This document shows positions 25,879-35,552 of a stretch of 64,000 nt of DNA, in pieces. Source of the stretch: Haloarcula sp. CBA1127 (GTDB lineage: Archaea; Halobacteriota; Halobacteria; Halobacteriales; Haloarculaceae); assembly GCF_001485575.1 (NCBI RefSeq), contig NZ_BCNB01000006.1, forward strand, positions 124,001 through 188,000. The letters are read 5' to 3'. A model generated the notes under the pieces. It ran no database searches and was not told the origin of the DNA. It was given only the letters and a program-made list of their open reading frames with translations. The translations under genes and the position numbers were made by a program. How positions within the stretch are numbered: the stretch's first letter is position 1; every line of letters begins with the position of its first letter.

Positions 25879-26127
25879 CTACGCCGGCTCAATACGCCAG
25901 GTGGTCGCGCTCGTGTACGACCACTTCTCGACATTGATCTCGGACGCGCTGTCCTTGAGCTTGACCATCAGGGCACCGATCTCTTTGGGGGAGAGACCGA
26001 CTTCGTCAGCGATGAACTTGCTCTTGAAATACATCTCGCCGTCACTGGCCTTCTCTGCGAGGAACGACTTCAGTCGCTCTTCTTTGGAGGGCTCTTCCTC
26101 GCCGGAGGGCGTTGCGGTAGCGCTCAT
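25879..26127 (-). CDS. Small winged-helix-like conserved protein (DUF7123-like)
   Basis: An 82-residue protein, MSATATPSGEEEPSKEERLK. Residues ~15-80 (LKSFLAEKASDGEMYFKSKFIADEVGLSPKEIGALMVKLK, in pieces) look like a winged-helix DNA-binding domain ending in a beta hairpin (WSYTSATTWRIEP). A GAGGTGA sequence seven bases before the ATG at 26127 is a good ribosome-binding site and decides the start over a GTG at 26136. It is conserved in haloarchaea and probably regulatory, but no target is known. Confidence 0.8.
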   Translation of the reverse strand: MSATATPSGEEEPSKEERLKSFLAEKASDGEMYFKSKFIADEVGLSPKEIGALMVKLKDSASEINVEKWSYTSATTWRIEPA

Positions 26128-26136
26128 CTTTGTCAC

Positions 26137-26547
26137 CTCACTTCCTCGTAACCCCGCCGAGAGTATATAAAGGAAGGAACCTTCAGGTCACTTCGGTCAC
26201 TTTCAGGACAAATCGAGCTAAAACGCATTTTTTACAACCGTTTCAGATTTCTTTAGACGTTTTACAAAGCTTTCTTAGGCAATGGATGGGCACTTATTCC
26301 GTGGTGTTTTGAACGGTCTGTGAAAGAGAGATATCACCCTCTGGGAAGGGTAATAAACGGCATATTTCGCCGGTAGAGTGTCAGAACCGTCAGACGTGCG
26401 TCAGCACGTCGGGCACACGTCATACAGACATTCCCACCGGTACGCGACCGACAGCAGTCACTGTGGGGACCAGAAAGGGCGGACTAGAGAGACAGCAGTC
26501 AGTGGCCTTGACAACCCTTAAGAGTGCATCGCGGTTACGGCGGGCTA
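26137..26547. other. 411-bp non-coding region upstream of pyrH
   Basis: AT-richer than its surroundings and without a supportable gene. It holds a tandem 9-mer (GGTCACTTC/GGTCACTTT near 26186-26204), a near-perfect inverted repeat TATCACCCT...AGGGTAATA (26332-26355), an AT-rich box (CATATTTCG, ~26361), a perfect 7-bp hairpin (GACGTGC, loop GTCA, GCACGTC, 26393-26410) and two GACAGCAGTCA direct repeats (26450-26460 and 26491-26501) before the pyrH TTAAG box (~26517). A small RNA or a complex promoter could lie here. Confidence 0.45.
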
Positions 26548-27234
26548 ATGAAAGTCGTCGTCTCCATTGGCGGAAGCGTACTGGCCCCGGACCTCGACGC
26601 GGACCGGGTCGCCGACTACGCCGACGCCATCCAGTCACTCGATGCACAGGGACATACACTCGGGACCGTTGTCGGCGGTGGCCCGACAGCACGTGATTAC
26701 ATCGGCAGCGCTCGGGATCTGGGCGCGAACGAGATCGAACTCGACCAGCTCGGCATCGCCGTCACGCGGCTGAACGGCCGACTGCTGATCGCCGCCCTAG
26801 ACGACCGCGCCGCGCCGACGCCCGCCGAGAGCTACGACGAGGGACGAGAAGCCATCCGTCGTGGGGACATCCCCGTCCTCGGGGGCATCGTCGCCGCACA
26901 GACCACCGACGCCGTGGCGGCCGCCTTCGCTGAGTACGTGGGCGCGGACCTGCTCGTGTACGCGACATCCGTTCCGGGCGTCTACGACGCTGACCCGAAC
27001 GAGGACGACGACGCGACGCGGTTCGACGAACTCGGCGCGGACGAACTCGTCGACGTGATCGCCGACATCGAGATGGACGCCGGCAGCAGCGCACCGGTCG
27101 ACCTGCTAGCCGCGAAAATCATCCAGCGGTCCGGCATCCGGACGATGGTGCTCGACGGCACTGATCCCGAACGTGTCGTGCGCGCAGTCGAAGACGGCGA
27201 GTTCGACGGGTCCGAAATCCTTCCGGAGGCATAG
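26548..27234 (+). CDS. pyrH: Uridylate kinase (archaeal type)
   Basis: A 228-residue amino-acid-kinase-fold enzyme, MKVVVSIGGSVLAPDLDADR, which phosphorylates UMP to UDP. GGSVLAP near residue 8, VVGGGPTARDYIG near 44, and DMDAGSSAPVDLLAAKII-like (IEMDAGSSAPVDLLAAKI) near 180 are diagnostic of the archaeal enzymes. The ATG at 26548 (not 26524) begins the conserved strand and lies about 30 nt after a CCTTAAG box, fitting a leaderless transcript. Its stop is directly followed by the lysS ATG, so the two are co-transcribed. Confidence 0.95.
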   Translation: MKVVVSIGGSVLAPDLDADRVADYADAIQSLDAQGHTLGTVVGGGPTARDYIGSARDLGANEIELDQLGIAVTRLNGRLLIAALDDRAAPTPAESYDEGREAIRRGDIPVLGGIVAAQTTDAVAAAFAEYVGADLLVYATSVPGVYDADPNEDDDATRFDELGADELVDVIADIEMDAGSSAPVDLLAAKIIQRSGIRTMVLDGTDPERVVRAVEDGEFDGSEILPEA

Positions 27235-28872
27235 ATGGCGGAAGACCCCTACGAGGTCGGCCGCGGCGGTTCCCGGGCGTTCTGGGCCGACTCCGTCGCC
27301 GACGCCATCGAGGCACGAGACCCCGACGAGCCAATCGTCATCAAGGGCGGCGTTTCCCCGTCGGGCGTCCCCCACATCGGCCACTTCAACGAGATTATGC
27401 GGGGCTACTACGTCGCCGAGGCCCTGCGGGACCGCGGTCACGAGGTCCGACAGGTGTTCACCGCCGACGACAAGGACCGACTTCGGGCGGTCCCCCGCCA
27501 GCTTGCCGACCTCGACTGGAACATCGTCGGCCTCGGGGAGGTCGACGCCGGCGCGCTCGGGCGGAACCTCGGGAAGCCGTACACCGATATCCCGGACCCC
27601 TTCGGCTGCTGTGATTCCTACGGCGCCCACTTCACGACGCTCCTGCAGAAAAGCGCCGAACTGGTCGGTGTCGACGTGGAGTTCGTCTCTAACACCGAAC
27701 TGTACGCTGACGGCGAGTTCGAAGCAGTCACGCGCCGCGTGCTCGAACGGGCCGACCGGGCCCGCGACGTGCTCGCCGAGTACCAGAACAAGGTCGACGA
27801 CGACTACGTCCCGTTCCTGCCACAGTGTGCAGAGTGCGGGAAAATAACCGAAGGCGTCACCGCGGTCGACCTCGACGCCGGCGAAGTCGAATACGTCTGT
27901 GAGGACGTCGAAGCCGGCGACCAGACCATCGAAGGCTGTGGCCACGAGGGAACGGCGACGCTCCGGGACGGAAAGCTCCCGTGGCGGTTCGAATGGCCCG
28001 GTCAGTGGGAGATTCTGGGCGTTGACTTCGAGCCGTTCGGCAAGGACCACGCCGAGGGCTCTTGGCCATCGGGTGAGGATGTTGCCGAGAACGTGCTGGA
28101 CATCCAGCCGCCGGTCCCGATGGTGTACGAGTGGTTCACACTCGACGGCGAGCCGCTCTCCTCGTCGTCGGGCAACGTCATCACCGTCGACGAGGTGCTC
28201 GACATCCTCGAACCGGAGGTGTTCAAGTACTTCTTCGTGAAAGACCCGCGGAAACAGCGGGACTTCTCCGTCGAGAACATCGACCAGCTTGTCGACGAGT
28301 TCGACCGGTTCGAACGGCGATATTTCGAAGAAATCGAGGCCAGCGAGGACGACGCCGAACTTGCGGAGCGGGCCTACCCGATGGTCGTAGACGAACCGCG
28401 TGAACAGCGGGTTCGGATCCCCTACACGTTCGCAGCCGTGCTCGGGATGACTGACGACCCGGAACAGCGGGAGCAGATCGCCCGGAAAGAGGGCCACATC
28501 CCTGACGACGCACCGGAGTGGGCCGTCGAGCAGGCGCTCGCCCGCGTCGAGCGCGCCCAGGAGTGGGCCAGCCTGACGAACAACGAGTTCAACTACGAAC
28601 TCAAGCGCGCCGAGATTCCCGACGTGTCCTTCGACGACGAGACGGCGGCCGCGCTGGACGAACTGGCCGATCTCATCGCCGAGGGCCACGACGGCGAGGC
28701 GATTCAGGCCGAAATCTACGAGACGGCGAAGCGAAACGACATCGACATCAGCGAGTTCTTCTCGGCCGGCTACCAGCTGCTGTTCGACGACACCGAAGGC
28801 CCACAGCTCGGGACGTTCATCGCTAAGCTTGATCGGGAGTTCGTCGTGGAGCGGTTCCGCCGGAACGAGTAG
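27235..28872 (+). CDS. lysS: Lysyl-tRNA synthetase, class I
   Basis: A 545-residue enzyme of the archaeal class I LysRS type, structurally unlike the bacterial class II enzyme. The HIGH motif is in GVSPSGVPHIGHFNE near residue 40, and the KMSKS counterpart is LSSSSGNVIT near 305. Internal cysteine pairs (CAECGK, and CEDVEAGDQTIEGCG) suggest a zinc module at ~200-240. It starts at the base after the pyrH stop codon, so translation is probably coupled. Confidence 0.95.
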   Translation: MAEDPYEVGRGGSRAFWADSVADAIEARDPDEPIVIKGGVSPSGVPHIGHFNEIMRGYYVAEALRDRGHEVRQVFTADDKDRLRAVPRQLADLDWNIVGLGEVDAGALGRNLGKPYTDIPDPFGCCDSYGAHFTTLLQKSAELVGVDVEFVSNTELYADGEFEAVTRRVLERADRARDVLAEYQNKVDDDYVPFLPQCAECGKITEGVTAVDLDAGEVEYVCEDVEAGDQTIEGCGHEGTATLRDGKLPWRFEWPGQWEILGVDFEPFGKDHAEGSWPSGEDVAENVLDIQPPVPMVYEWFTLDGEPLSSSSGNVITVDEVLDILEPEVFKYFFVKDPRKQRDFSVENIDQLVDEFDRFERRYFEEIEASEDDAELAERAYPMVVDEPREQRVRIPYTFAAVLGMTDDPEQREQIARKEGHIPDDAPEWAVEQALARVERAQEWASLTNNEFNYELKRAEIPDVSFDDETAAALDELADLIAEGHDGEAIQAEIYETAKRNDIDISEFFSAGYQLLFDDTEGPQLGTFIAKLDREFVVERFRRNE

Positions 28873-28924
28873 TCCGTGGTAGGCGGGTCCTACCTGTCCG
28901 TAACAGCCTGTTCAGGGAATTCTT

Positions 28925-29101
28925 TCAGGGTGACTGTTCCTGCGTGTCGACCCGCTCGAACATCGGTCCGAGCTGCTCGTCGTAGCAGTCCTGGCAGACG
29001 TACGCATCGATGACCCCCGTCTCGCTGTGAGTGTGAATCATCGCGTGAACCGTGGCGTCAAACGGAACGGTTTCGCCACAGATACCGCAGGTTTCTGTCA
29101 T
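28925..29101 (-). CDS. Small zinc-finger protein
   Basis: A 58-residue frame, MTETCGICGETVPFDATVHA, with CGIC near residue 5 and CQDC near residue 36, which together form one zinc site, and His-rich MIHTHSETG between them. The tail is acidic. The arrangement is a small zinc ribbon of the kind haloarchaea have in large numbers; some affect biofilm or lipid phenotypes. It lies upstream of nothing obvious and is convergent with lysS. Confidence 0.75.
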   Translation of the reverse strand: MTETCGICGETVPFDATVHAMIHTHSETGVIDAYVCQDCYDEQLGPMFERVDTQEQSP

Positions 29102-29163
29102 TGTCCGGCACCGTCTTGCGGTATGTTCCCACTATACATAGAACGGGTGGTTCGTCCACCCGC

Positions 29164-30060
29164 TCAGGTCGAACGGGGCGTCACTAGCACGGGGACATCG
29201 ATAGTTCGGAGCAACTGTGACGTAACGCTGCCGAGCAGCTGGCGTTTCAGGTTCGAGCGGCCGTGTGACGCCATCACGACGAGGTCGATATTCCGGTCGG
29301 AGACATACTCTTGAATGCCGGCGGCGACGCCATCGAGCGAGGTCGTCTGTTCCACGGCAGTTTGGACTGATACGTCCGGAGCTATCTGTCCGAGTTCGTC
29401 GGCGGTTGCTGCGACGGCGTCACGTCCGTTGTCTTCCAGTCGTTCGATGAACGCCTCGTTCAGGCCACCAGCGTTGAACGCGCCGCCGGCGGCTTGGATA
29501 TCGACGACATTGAGGACGTGGACCGCCGCGTCGTACCGGTCTGCTACCGCTGCGCCGTGTCGCGTCGCCGTTTCGGCGTTCGCGCTGCCGTCAGTCGGGA
29601 GGAGTATCTGCGAGTAATCGAATTCATCCCTTTTCGCCTGTGTCCCGTCCGAAACGACGAGTACAGGCACCGTAGTTCGGTGCAAGATCTGTTCAGTGAC
29701 CCCACCGAGGAGTCGCTTCCCGAGACCGGTCATCCCCTGTCGGCCAAGGACGATGAGCCCTGCGTCGGTTTCGCGGGCGTACTCGTCGATCTGCACACTC
29801 GGTTTTCCTTCCAGCAATTCCGTCGTGACGGGCTGGCCGGCGTCGGTGGCGAGCGATTCTATCTCCGCGAGGACCGACTCGCCGTGTTCCCGGAGACGCC
29901 CGCTCTCGCGGTCCGTTCGCGTGAGCCTGCGTGCTCGCTGGTCGACGACGTGAACCACCTCGGCAGTCGCGTCGAAGTCCTTAGCCAGTGCGAGGCCGCG
30001 CCGTGCGGCCGCCGTGGATTCGTCGCTCCCGTCGACGGGAATGAGAACGTGGTCGTACAT
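29164..30060 (-). CDS. Tandem universal stress protein (two UspA domains)
   Basis: A 298-residue protein made of two Usp domains, residues 1-142 (MYDHVLIPVDGSDESTAA ... GLIVLGRQGMTGLGKRLLGG) and ~150-298 (YSQILLPTDGSANAETATR ... LVVMASHGRSNLKRQLLGS). Each keeps the G-2x-G-9x-G(S/T) ATP-binding loop (GRQGMTGLGKRLLGGVTEQ and ASHGRSNLKRQLLGSVTSQ). Usp proteins help survival under stress. It is divergent from the PDZ site-2 protease, with an inverted repeat (CTGCTG/CAGCAG, 30098-30114) between them. Confidence 0.93.
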   Translation of the reverse strand: MYDHVLIPVDGSDESTAAARRGLALAKDFDATAEVVHVVDQRARRLTRTDRESGRLREHGESVLAEIESLATDAGQPVTTELLEGKPSVQIDEYARETDAGLIVLGRQGMTGLGKRLLGGVTEQILHRTTVPVLVVSDGTQAKRDEFDYSQILLPTDGSANAETATRHGAAVADRYDAAVHVLNVVDIQAAGGAFNAGGLNEAFIERLEDNGRDAVAATADELGQIAPDVSVQTAVEQTTSLDGVAAGIQEYVSDRNIDLVVMASHGRSNLKRQLLGSVTSQLLRTIDVPVLVTPRST

Positions 30061-30163
30061 TGTGTGGTCGTTTGCGGCGGGGTCACTTCACCGTTGGCTG
30101 CTGTGGGCCAGCAGTGTGTCCCAAACCAAACCCTCTTGCTTGGCTACGCCTAGTTTCGGATAA

Positions 30164-31930
30164 ATGGTGAGTACGCTGACGTGGGTCCTCGCGGGCCTTG
30201 TCGCCTACACCCTCCTCGCGATGGCGCTACGGACCCGCGGCGTTGTCCCCGAGTATATTCGTTTTAGCGGCCCGATTACGACGATTCACACACAGAAGGG
30301 CAAAGCTGTGCTCGACTGGCTCGCACGGCCAAAGCGGTTCTGGCGGGCCTGGGGGAACCTCGGCGTCGGGTTCGGCCTCGTCGTGATGGTCGGCTCGTTC
30401 CTCCTCGTTGCGCTCGGAGCCTACCAGGCGCTCGTCAACCCACAGCCGTCCGCACTGAACGAACCGCGGAACGCGCTGGCGATTCCCGGCGTCAACGACT
30501 TCCTCCCGCTGTCGGTCGCACCCGAAATCGTGCTCGGGTTGTTGCTCGGCCTCGTCGTCCACGAGGGCGGCCACGGGCTCTTCTGTCGCGTCGAGGACAT
30601 CGACATCGAGTCGATGGGGCTTGCCTTGCTGGCGATCATCCCGATCGGAGCGTTCGTCGAACCCGACGAAGACGAACTGCTCCGTACCGACCGCGGCTCC
30701 CAGACCCGAATGTACACGGCTGGCGTGACGAACAACTTCGCACTCGCTATCATCACGCTCCTGTTGCTGTTTGGACCGGTCGCCGGCGCTGTCGCCGTCG
30801 TCGACGGCGTGCCGGTCGGGAGCCCCATCAACGGAACCCCCGCCGCCGATGCGGGTATCGAGTCGGGTGATGTCATCACGGCGGTCAACGGCCAGTCGGT
30901 CGAGAACCAGCAGGCACTCGAATCAGTGCTCGCCGAAAGCGACGCACAGACTGTCGAAGTGGCGCGCAAGGATGCCGACACCGTCACCGTCGAACGGTCC
31001 GTCGTCATCTCTGCGGCCCTCCAGAGCGCGTCACTTGGAACCGGGGAGACGATTGTCTCTGTCAACGGGACCGCAGTAGCGACCCGAAGTGAATTCGAAC
31101 AGGCGGCCCAAGACCACCCCGTAGCGACGCTCGAAACGGAGTCTGGGGAGACAGTCACGACCCCGCTCGGCGCGTACGTGCTGGTCGCTGAAGACGGCCC
31201 GCTCGCCGGAGAGGGGGCACCGAGCGGCGAGAGCATGATTATCACCGAAGTCAACGGGGAGCGCACGCACAGCGGGGCGGCACTGATACAGACGCTTGAA
31301 GGCGGTGAACCCGGTGATGAGGTGACCGTCACCGGCTACGCCGACGGCTCACGCGAGACCTACGAAGTGACGATGGCCGAAAGTGAGCAGGTCGACAACG
31401 GCATCATCGGCGTCAGCATCCAGCAGGGTATCAGTGGCATTCAGGTCAGTGACTTCGGTATCGACGCTTACCCCGCAGCCGCGTTCCTCGAATTCATCGG
31501 CGGCTCGCCGGACGCACCCACGTCAGTCTCCGAGTTCTCGTTCGCCCAGCGGATTTTCAGCACGCTCTTGCTCCCGTTCATCGGCGTCGCCGGCGGCTTC
31601 GGCTATAACTTTGCCGGCTTCACTGGCATTGCGACGAACTTCTACACCGTCCAGGGCCCGCTCGGGGCGCTCGGAGCGACGCCGGTGTTCCTGCTCGCGA
31701 ACGTCCTGTTCTGGACCGGCTGGATCAACCTCGTCATCGGCCAGTTCAACCTCATCCCGACGTTCCCGCTTGATGGCGGACACATCCTGCGGGCGTCGAC
31801 CGAATCGTTCGTTTCGCGGCTGCCCGTCTCGGACGGGCGACGGGTGACGACGGCCGTCTCGATCGCGATTACGGTATCGATGATTAGCGGCCTCCTGTTG
31901 ATGGTGTTCGGCCCGCGGCTCCTGACCTGA
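30164..31930 (+). CDS. Site-2 protease with PDZ domains
   Basis: A 588-residue membrane protease. HEGGHGLFCRVE near residue 133 is the zinc site (HExxH with Gly-Gly), and PTFPLDGGHILRAS near 530 is the distal Asp site. Between them, residues ~205-420 are a soluble region with PDZ-like motifs (GTPAADAGIESGDVITAVNG near 225, and two further EVNG/SVNG segments near 300 and 365). Four or more helices flank these. This resembles RseP-type and eukaryotic S2P architecture, where PDZ domains gate access to the membrane site. Confidence 0.92.
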   Translation: MVSTLTWVLAGLVAYTLLAMALRTRGVVPEYIRFSGPITTIHTQKGKAVLDWLARPKRFWRAWGNLGVGFGLVVMVGSFLLVALGAYQALVNPQPSALNEPRNALAIPGVNDFLPLSVAPEIVLGLLLGLVVHEGGHGLFCRVEDIDIESMGLALLAIIPIGAFVEPDEDELLRTDRGSQTRMYTAGVTNNFALAIITLLLLFGPVAGAVAVVDGVPVGSPINGTPAADAGIESGDVITAVNGQSVENQQALESVLAESDAQTVEVARKDADTVTVERSVVISAALQSASLGTGETIVSVNGTAVATRSEFEQAAQDHPVATLETESGETVTTPLGAYVLVAEDGPLAGEGAPSGESMIITEVNGERTHSGAALIQTLEGGEPGDEVTVTGYADGSRETYEVTMAESEQVDNGIIGVSIQQGISGIQVSDFGIDAYPAAAFLEFIGGSPDAPTSVSEFSFAQRIFSTLLLPFIGVAGGFGYNFAGFTGIATNFYTVQGPLGALGATPVFLLANVLFWTGWINLVIGQFNLIPTFPLDGGHILRASTESFVSRLPVSDGRRVTTAVSIAITVSMISGLLLMVFGPRLLT

Positions 31931-32060
31931 GGCGAACTGCTGTCCCTGTTTCTTGCAGAGACCCACTGGCGGCGGTTGATGTGGACATGACATACAGGAG
32001 TCCATCTGTGGCGGTCGGGGTTTCGTTACCCATTTACTCTCCGCCGCGAAATCCGGGCGT

Positions 32061-33800
32061 ATGTTCCTGCAGCTCCGTGCGGAGGTTGAGGACGCCCTCG
32101 CCGACGCACTCACAACCCTCGACCTGCCGGCCGAGGACCTCGGTATCGAGGAGCCACCGGAGGACGTCGACGCCGTGCTGGCGTCGAGCGTCGCCTTCCG
32201 GCTGGCCGGCGAGGCCGGTACTGCGCCACCAAACGTCGCTGGCGACATCGCCGATGCGATCGACACCGACGACCTCACCTACGTCAGCGACGTGACGACA
32301 CAGGGGCCGTACGTCAATTTCCTTCCGAGCGAAGCGTACTTCGCTGAAACTCTGCAGTCGGTCACGGAGAGTGAGTTCGGGCGGCTTCCCGACCGCGACA
32401 CCAGCGTCGTCGTCGAGCACACGTCTGCGAATCCGACCGGCCCGGTCCACGTCGGACGAGCGCGCAACCCCATCATCGGTGACGCCGTCGCTCGCGTACT
32501 TGACTACGCCGGTTACGACGTCGACCGCCACTACTACGTCAACGACGCGGGCCGACAGATTGCGGTGTTCACCTGGGCGTACGAGACCTTTGACGAGGAT
32601 GACCTGCCCGAACCTGAGCGGGAGTCCCCGGAGTACGAGATGGTCCGGTACTACCGCAAGGGCAACACCGTTCTCGAAGAGGGCGACCCCGACGAAGTCG
32701 AGGCGGCGGAGGCCGAGGTCCAGTCAATCTTGCAGGGCCTCGAAGACGGCGACGAGGCGACGTACGAACGCGTCGCCGAGGTCGTCGATACCGTGCTGGG
32801 CGGGATGCAGAACACACTCGGTCGCCTCCCGGCGGAGTTCGACGAGTTCGTCAAGGAGACGAAGTTCATGCGCAACGGCGACACGGACGATCTGGTCGAC
32901 CGGCTGAAGGCCCTCGACTGCGCCGTCTACGAGGAGGATGCCTGGCAGCTGGACCTGCCCGATTTCGAGAAGAACCTCGTGTTCCTTCGTTCGGATGGCA
33001 CGTCGCTGTACACCACCCGCGACCTGGCCCACCACGAGTGGAAGTTCGACACCTACGACCGCGCCGTCACAGTGCTGGGCGAGGACCACAAGCTACAGGC
33101 CGACCAGCTCTCAGCAGCGCTCGAACTGCTCGACAACGACACCGACCAGCTCCGGCAGGTGTTTTACTCCTGGGTGAACCTCCCAGAGGGCGGGATGAGC
33201 ACGCGCGAGGGGACCGGCATCGACCTCGACGACCTGCTGGATGAAGCTATCGACCGCGCACGCGAGGAAGTCGAGTCGAGACTCGACGACCGGACCCGCG
33301 GCGACCTCGACGAGGACGACATCGACCGCATCGCCCGTCAGGTCGGTATCGGGGCGGTGCGCTACGATATCGTCTCGAAACAGCCGACCAAGGGCATCAC
33401 CTTCGAATGGGACCGCGCGCTGGACTTCGAGGCCCAGTCCGCGCCCTATGTTCAGTACGTCCACGCGCGTTGCTGTGGCATTCTAGGCGACGTGGAAACC
33501 GACATCCCTGACAAACCCGACCTCGACCCGCTATCGGAACCGGAGGAGCGCGCCCTGCTCCGCGAACTGGCCCGGTTCCCCGCTGTCATCGAGGCAGCCG
33601 CAGACGACCTGACACCCCACACCGTCGCCACCTACACCCGCGACCTCGCCGAGACGTTCAACGCCTTCTACCGGGAATGTCCGGTTCTCGATGCCGACCC
33701 AGAGACCCGCGCTGCGCGGCTGGCGCTCGTCGACGGGACCAGAACTGCGATTGCGAACGCGCTGGACGCGCTGGGCGTCGAAGCACCGACCTCGATGTAG
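32061..33800 (+). CDS. argS: Arginyl-tRNA synthetase
   Basis: A 579-residue class I enzyme, [20 protein letters not shown]. The N-terminal tRNA-binding domain covers ~1-115; HIGH-type motif in [15 protein letters not shown] near residue 127; a KMSK-like segment in [15 protein letters not shown] near 380; and the C-terminal anticodon-binding helices ([20 protein letters not shown]) after 510. A TATA-like CATTTACTC lies ~27 nt upstream of the ATG. The large leftward reading frame opposite the start (31523-32278) is a shadow. Confidence 0.95.
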   Translation: MFLQLRAEVEDALADALTTLDLPAEDLGIEEPPEDVDAVLASSVAFRLAGEAGTAPPNVAGDIADAIDTDDLTYVSDVTTQGPYVNFLPSEAYFAETLQSVTESEFGRLPDRDTSVVVEHTSANPTGPVHVGRARNPIIGDAVARVLDYAGYDVDRHYYVNDAGRQIAVFTWAYETFDEDDLPEPERESPEYEMVRYYRKGNTVLEEGDPDEVEAAEAEVQSILQGLEDGDEATYERVAEVVDTVLGGMQNTLGRLPAEFDEFVKETKFMRNGDTDDLVDRLKALDCAVYEEDAWQLDLPDFEKNLVFLRSDGTSLYTTRDLAHHEWKFDTYDRAVTVLGEDHKLQADQLSAALELLDNDTDQLRQVFYSWVNLPEGGMSTREGTGIDLDDLLDEAIDRAREEVESRLDDRTRGDLDEDDIDRIARQVGIGAVRYDIVSKQPTKGITFEWDRALDFEAQSAPYVQYVHARCCGILGDVETDIPDKPDLDPLSEPEERALLRELARFPAVIEAAADDLTPHTVATYTRDLAETFNAFYRECPVLDADPETRAARLALVDGTRTAIANALDALGVEAPTSM

Positions 33801-33865
33801 GTGCAGCCCGTTTCGGGTATCCGGTGTGACAAGCGACAAGTAGAGAACCGGTCCGGCTGGCCGGG

Positions 33866-34657
33866 CTACGTTTTGCGGAACGCGTCGACTTCCGCTGCGA
33901 TTAGGTCAGGTGCCTCAGCGGGGCCGCTGTGGCTGACACCATCGAACTCGACAAATCGACTCTGTGGCAGTGCCTCGTGAACGTCCCGTGCACTCTGTCG
34001 AAGGAAGTCCGGCCCGTCGGTGCCGGACAGAACGAGCGTGGGTGCATCGACATCGAGGCGGTCCGGGAGTCGGTACTGTTCGACGGACCGGTTCATCCGG
34101 ACGACTTCCTCGGCGAGGGCCACACAGTCGGGCCAGACGGGCCACTCCGCAAGCCAGGCGTCGAGGTCCTCGATACCGTCAGGGTGGAGAACCTGTTCGA
34201 TGTAGCGTTTCACTGCTTCCGCTCGCTTTCCGTCCTGAATGAGCGACGCCATTCGGTCGGCGAGATCGGCGTCGGCCCGGTAGTCATCGGGGAGCACCGC
34301 CGGCTCGTAGGCAATAACCGCCTCAACCGACGTAGCCGTCGCGGCCTCGATAGCGGTGAGTGCGCCGTAGGAGTGGCCAAACAGGATCGGGTCGCCGTCG
34401 ACAGCGTCGACAAGCGCCTGAACGTACCTGATCTCGCGGTCCAGTACCTCGTCGGCGCTCGTTTCCGTGGCGGAGTCGAGACAGGTCCCGAACCCCGGTC
34501 GCTGGGGAACGACAGCGCCGTATCCCTCGAATGCCGGTACGACCGGTCCCCAGTACTCCGTAGGGGCCATCCCACCGTGTAAGAGAACGAGTGGCTGGCC
34601 GTCACTGTAGCGCTCGAATTCGACTTCGATCTCATCTGTCGGTTGTGTTGGCTGCAT
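33866..34657 (-). CDS. Alpha/beta hydrolase
   Basis: A 263-residue hydrolase, MQPTQPTDEIEVEFERYSDG. The nucleophile elbow is GHSYGALTA near residue 107, the oxyanion-hole stretch is LLHGGMAPTEYW near 25, an Asp is in LVLSGTDGPDF near 215, and the catalytic His is in FDGVSHSGPAEAPDL near 247. No substrate-specific features are visible; esterases and haloalkane or prolyl-type hydrolases share this fold. It is convergent with argS and divergent from the HTH-10 regulator. Confidence 0.9.
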   Translation of the reverse strand: MQPTQPTDEIEVEFERYSDGQPLVLLHGGMAPTEYWGPVVPAFEGYGAVVPQRPGFGTCLDSATETSADEVLDREIRYVQALVDAVDGDPILFGHSYGALTAIEAATATSVEAVIAYEPAVLPDDYRADADLADRMASLIQDGKRAEAVKRYIEQVLHPDGIEDLDAWLAEWPVWPDCVALAEEVVRMNRSVEQYRLPDRLDVDAPTLVLSGTDGPDFLRQSARDVHEALPQSRFVEFDGVSHSGPAEAPDLIAAEVDAFRKT

Positions 34658-34800
34658 ACAACAGTACGGTCGAACGCAGTCGGGCTAAGCCGTTCTCTCA
34701 GTGATTGGGCCGTTTAAAAGAGAAGGTGCCAGCAGGGGGAGACATCCCGGCCGACACCTTATTTCGACAGGCGCTTCAGCATCGCAGAGAGGGATAGCGT

Positions 34801-35487
34801 ATGGGGCTCATTGCAGAGTTTCAGATATACTGCGATGCGTTGCCGCTCGTGTCGGTTGCAGAGACGGTCCCAGAGGCGTCGATTGCCTTTTCCCTCCAGT
34901 ACAACCACGGCCGTCGTCCGCTGTTCATTGTAACCGTGACCGGCGGTTCCAAGCAGGCTGTCGAGCGGGCACTCACTAACGCCTACGACGTGCAGGAGTG
35001 GACGCGCATCGGGACGGCCGGCGACACCCGACGGTATCAGGCAGTGCCGGCGCTGAGTTTCGAGGAGCAGCTCGGCGACCAAATCGACGACCTAGACGGA
35101 CTCGAAGCACTTGCAACGGCAGATGCCATCATCGAACGGATAACCGTGACCGCAGACGGGTGGGAGCAAATGGGCTGGTTCGCCGACCGAGCGGCGTTCA
35201 CCGAGTTCGCCTCGTTCTGGCAGCGAAACGCTGGCTTCGAATTGGAGAGGCTGACTCGCGATTCGGAGCCGAAGCAGCCCGGTAACGGGCTCACTGACCG
35301 ACAGCTGGAAGCGCTACGGACGGCGTACGAGCGGGGGTATTTCGAGATTCCGCGGCGTACGTCGCTGGACGCCGTGGCCCAGGAACTGAACATCTCTGCG
35401 TCGTCGCTCTCGGAGCGACTGCGCCGGGCACAGACCCAGCTCATTCAGGAAACGGTTGCGACGCTGTGGCCGCCGCTTCCGGAATGA
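34801..35487 (+). CDS. HTH-10 (bacterio-opsin-activator-type) transcriptional regulator
   Basis: A 228-residue protein. Residues 1-160 match the sensor-like N-terminal part of short Bat-type regulators (MGLIAEFQIYCDALPL ...). Residues ~168-222 are the HTH_10 domain: LTDRQLEALRTAYERGYFEI, then PRRTSLDAVAQELNISASSL and SERLRRAQTQLI. The full-length Bat regulator also carries PAS and GAF sensor domains, missing here. HTH-10 proteins are abundant in haloarchaea, and this gene lies ~4 kb from bop, so a link is possible but unproven. TATA-like TTTAAAAG is at 34714. Confidence 0.9.
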   Translation: MGLIAEFQIYCDALPLVSVAETVPEASIAFSLQYNHGRRPLFIVTVTGGSKQAVERALTNAYDVQEWTRIGTAGDTRRYQAVPALSFEEQLGDQIDDLDGLEALATADAIIERITVTADGWEQMGWFADRAAFTEFASFWQRNAGFELERLTRDSEPKQPGNGLTDRQLEALRTAYERGYFEIPRRTSLDAVAQELNISASSLSERLRRAQTQLIQETVATLWPPLPE

Positions 35488-35552
35488 GCCAGAGGCAGTG
35501 AGATACGGTCGGAGCGGCGGGCTGAGACCGGACCAGCAAGCGGGTACAAACG

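Noticed and set aside
31523-32278. Leftward frame across the S2P end and argS start
   Set aside because: Overlaps two well-supported genes on the other strand; its sequence is basic and low-complexity, unlike haloarchaeal proteins.
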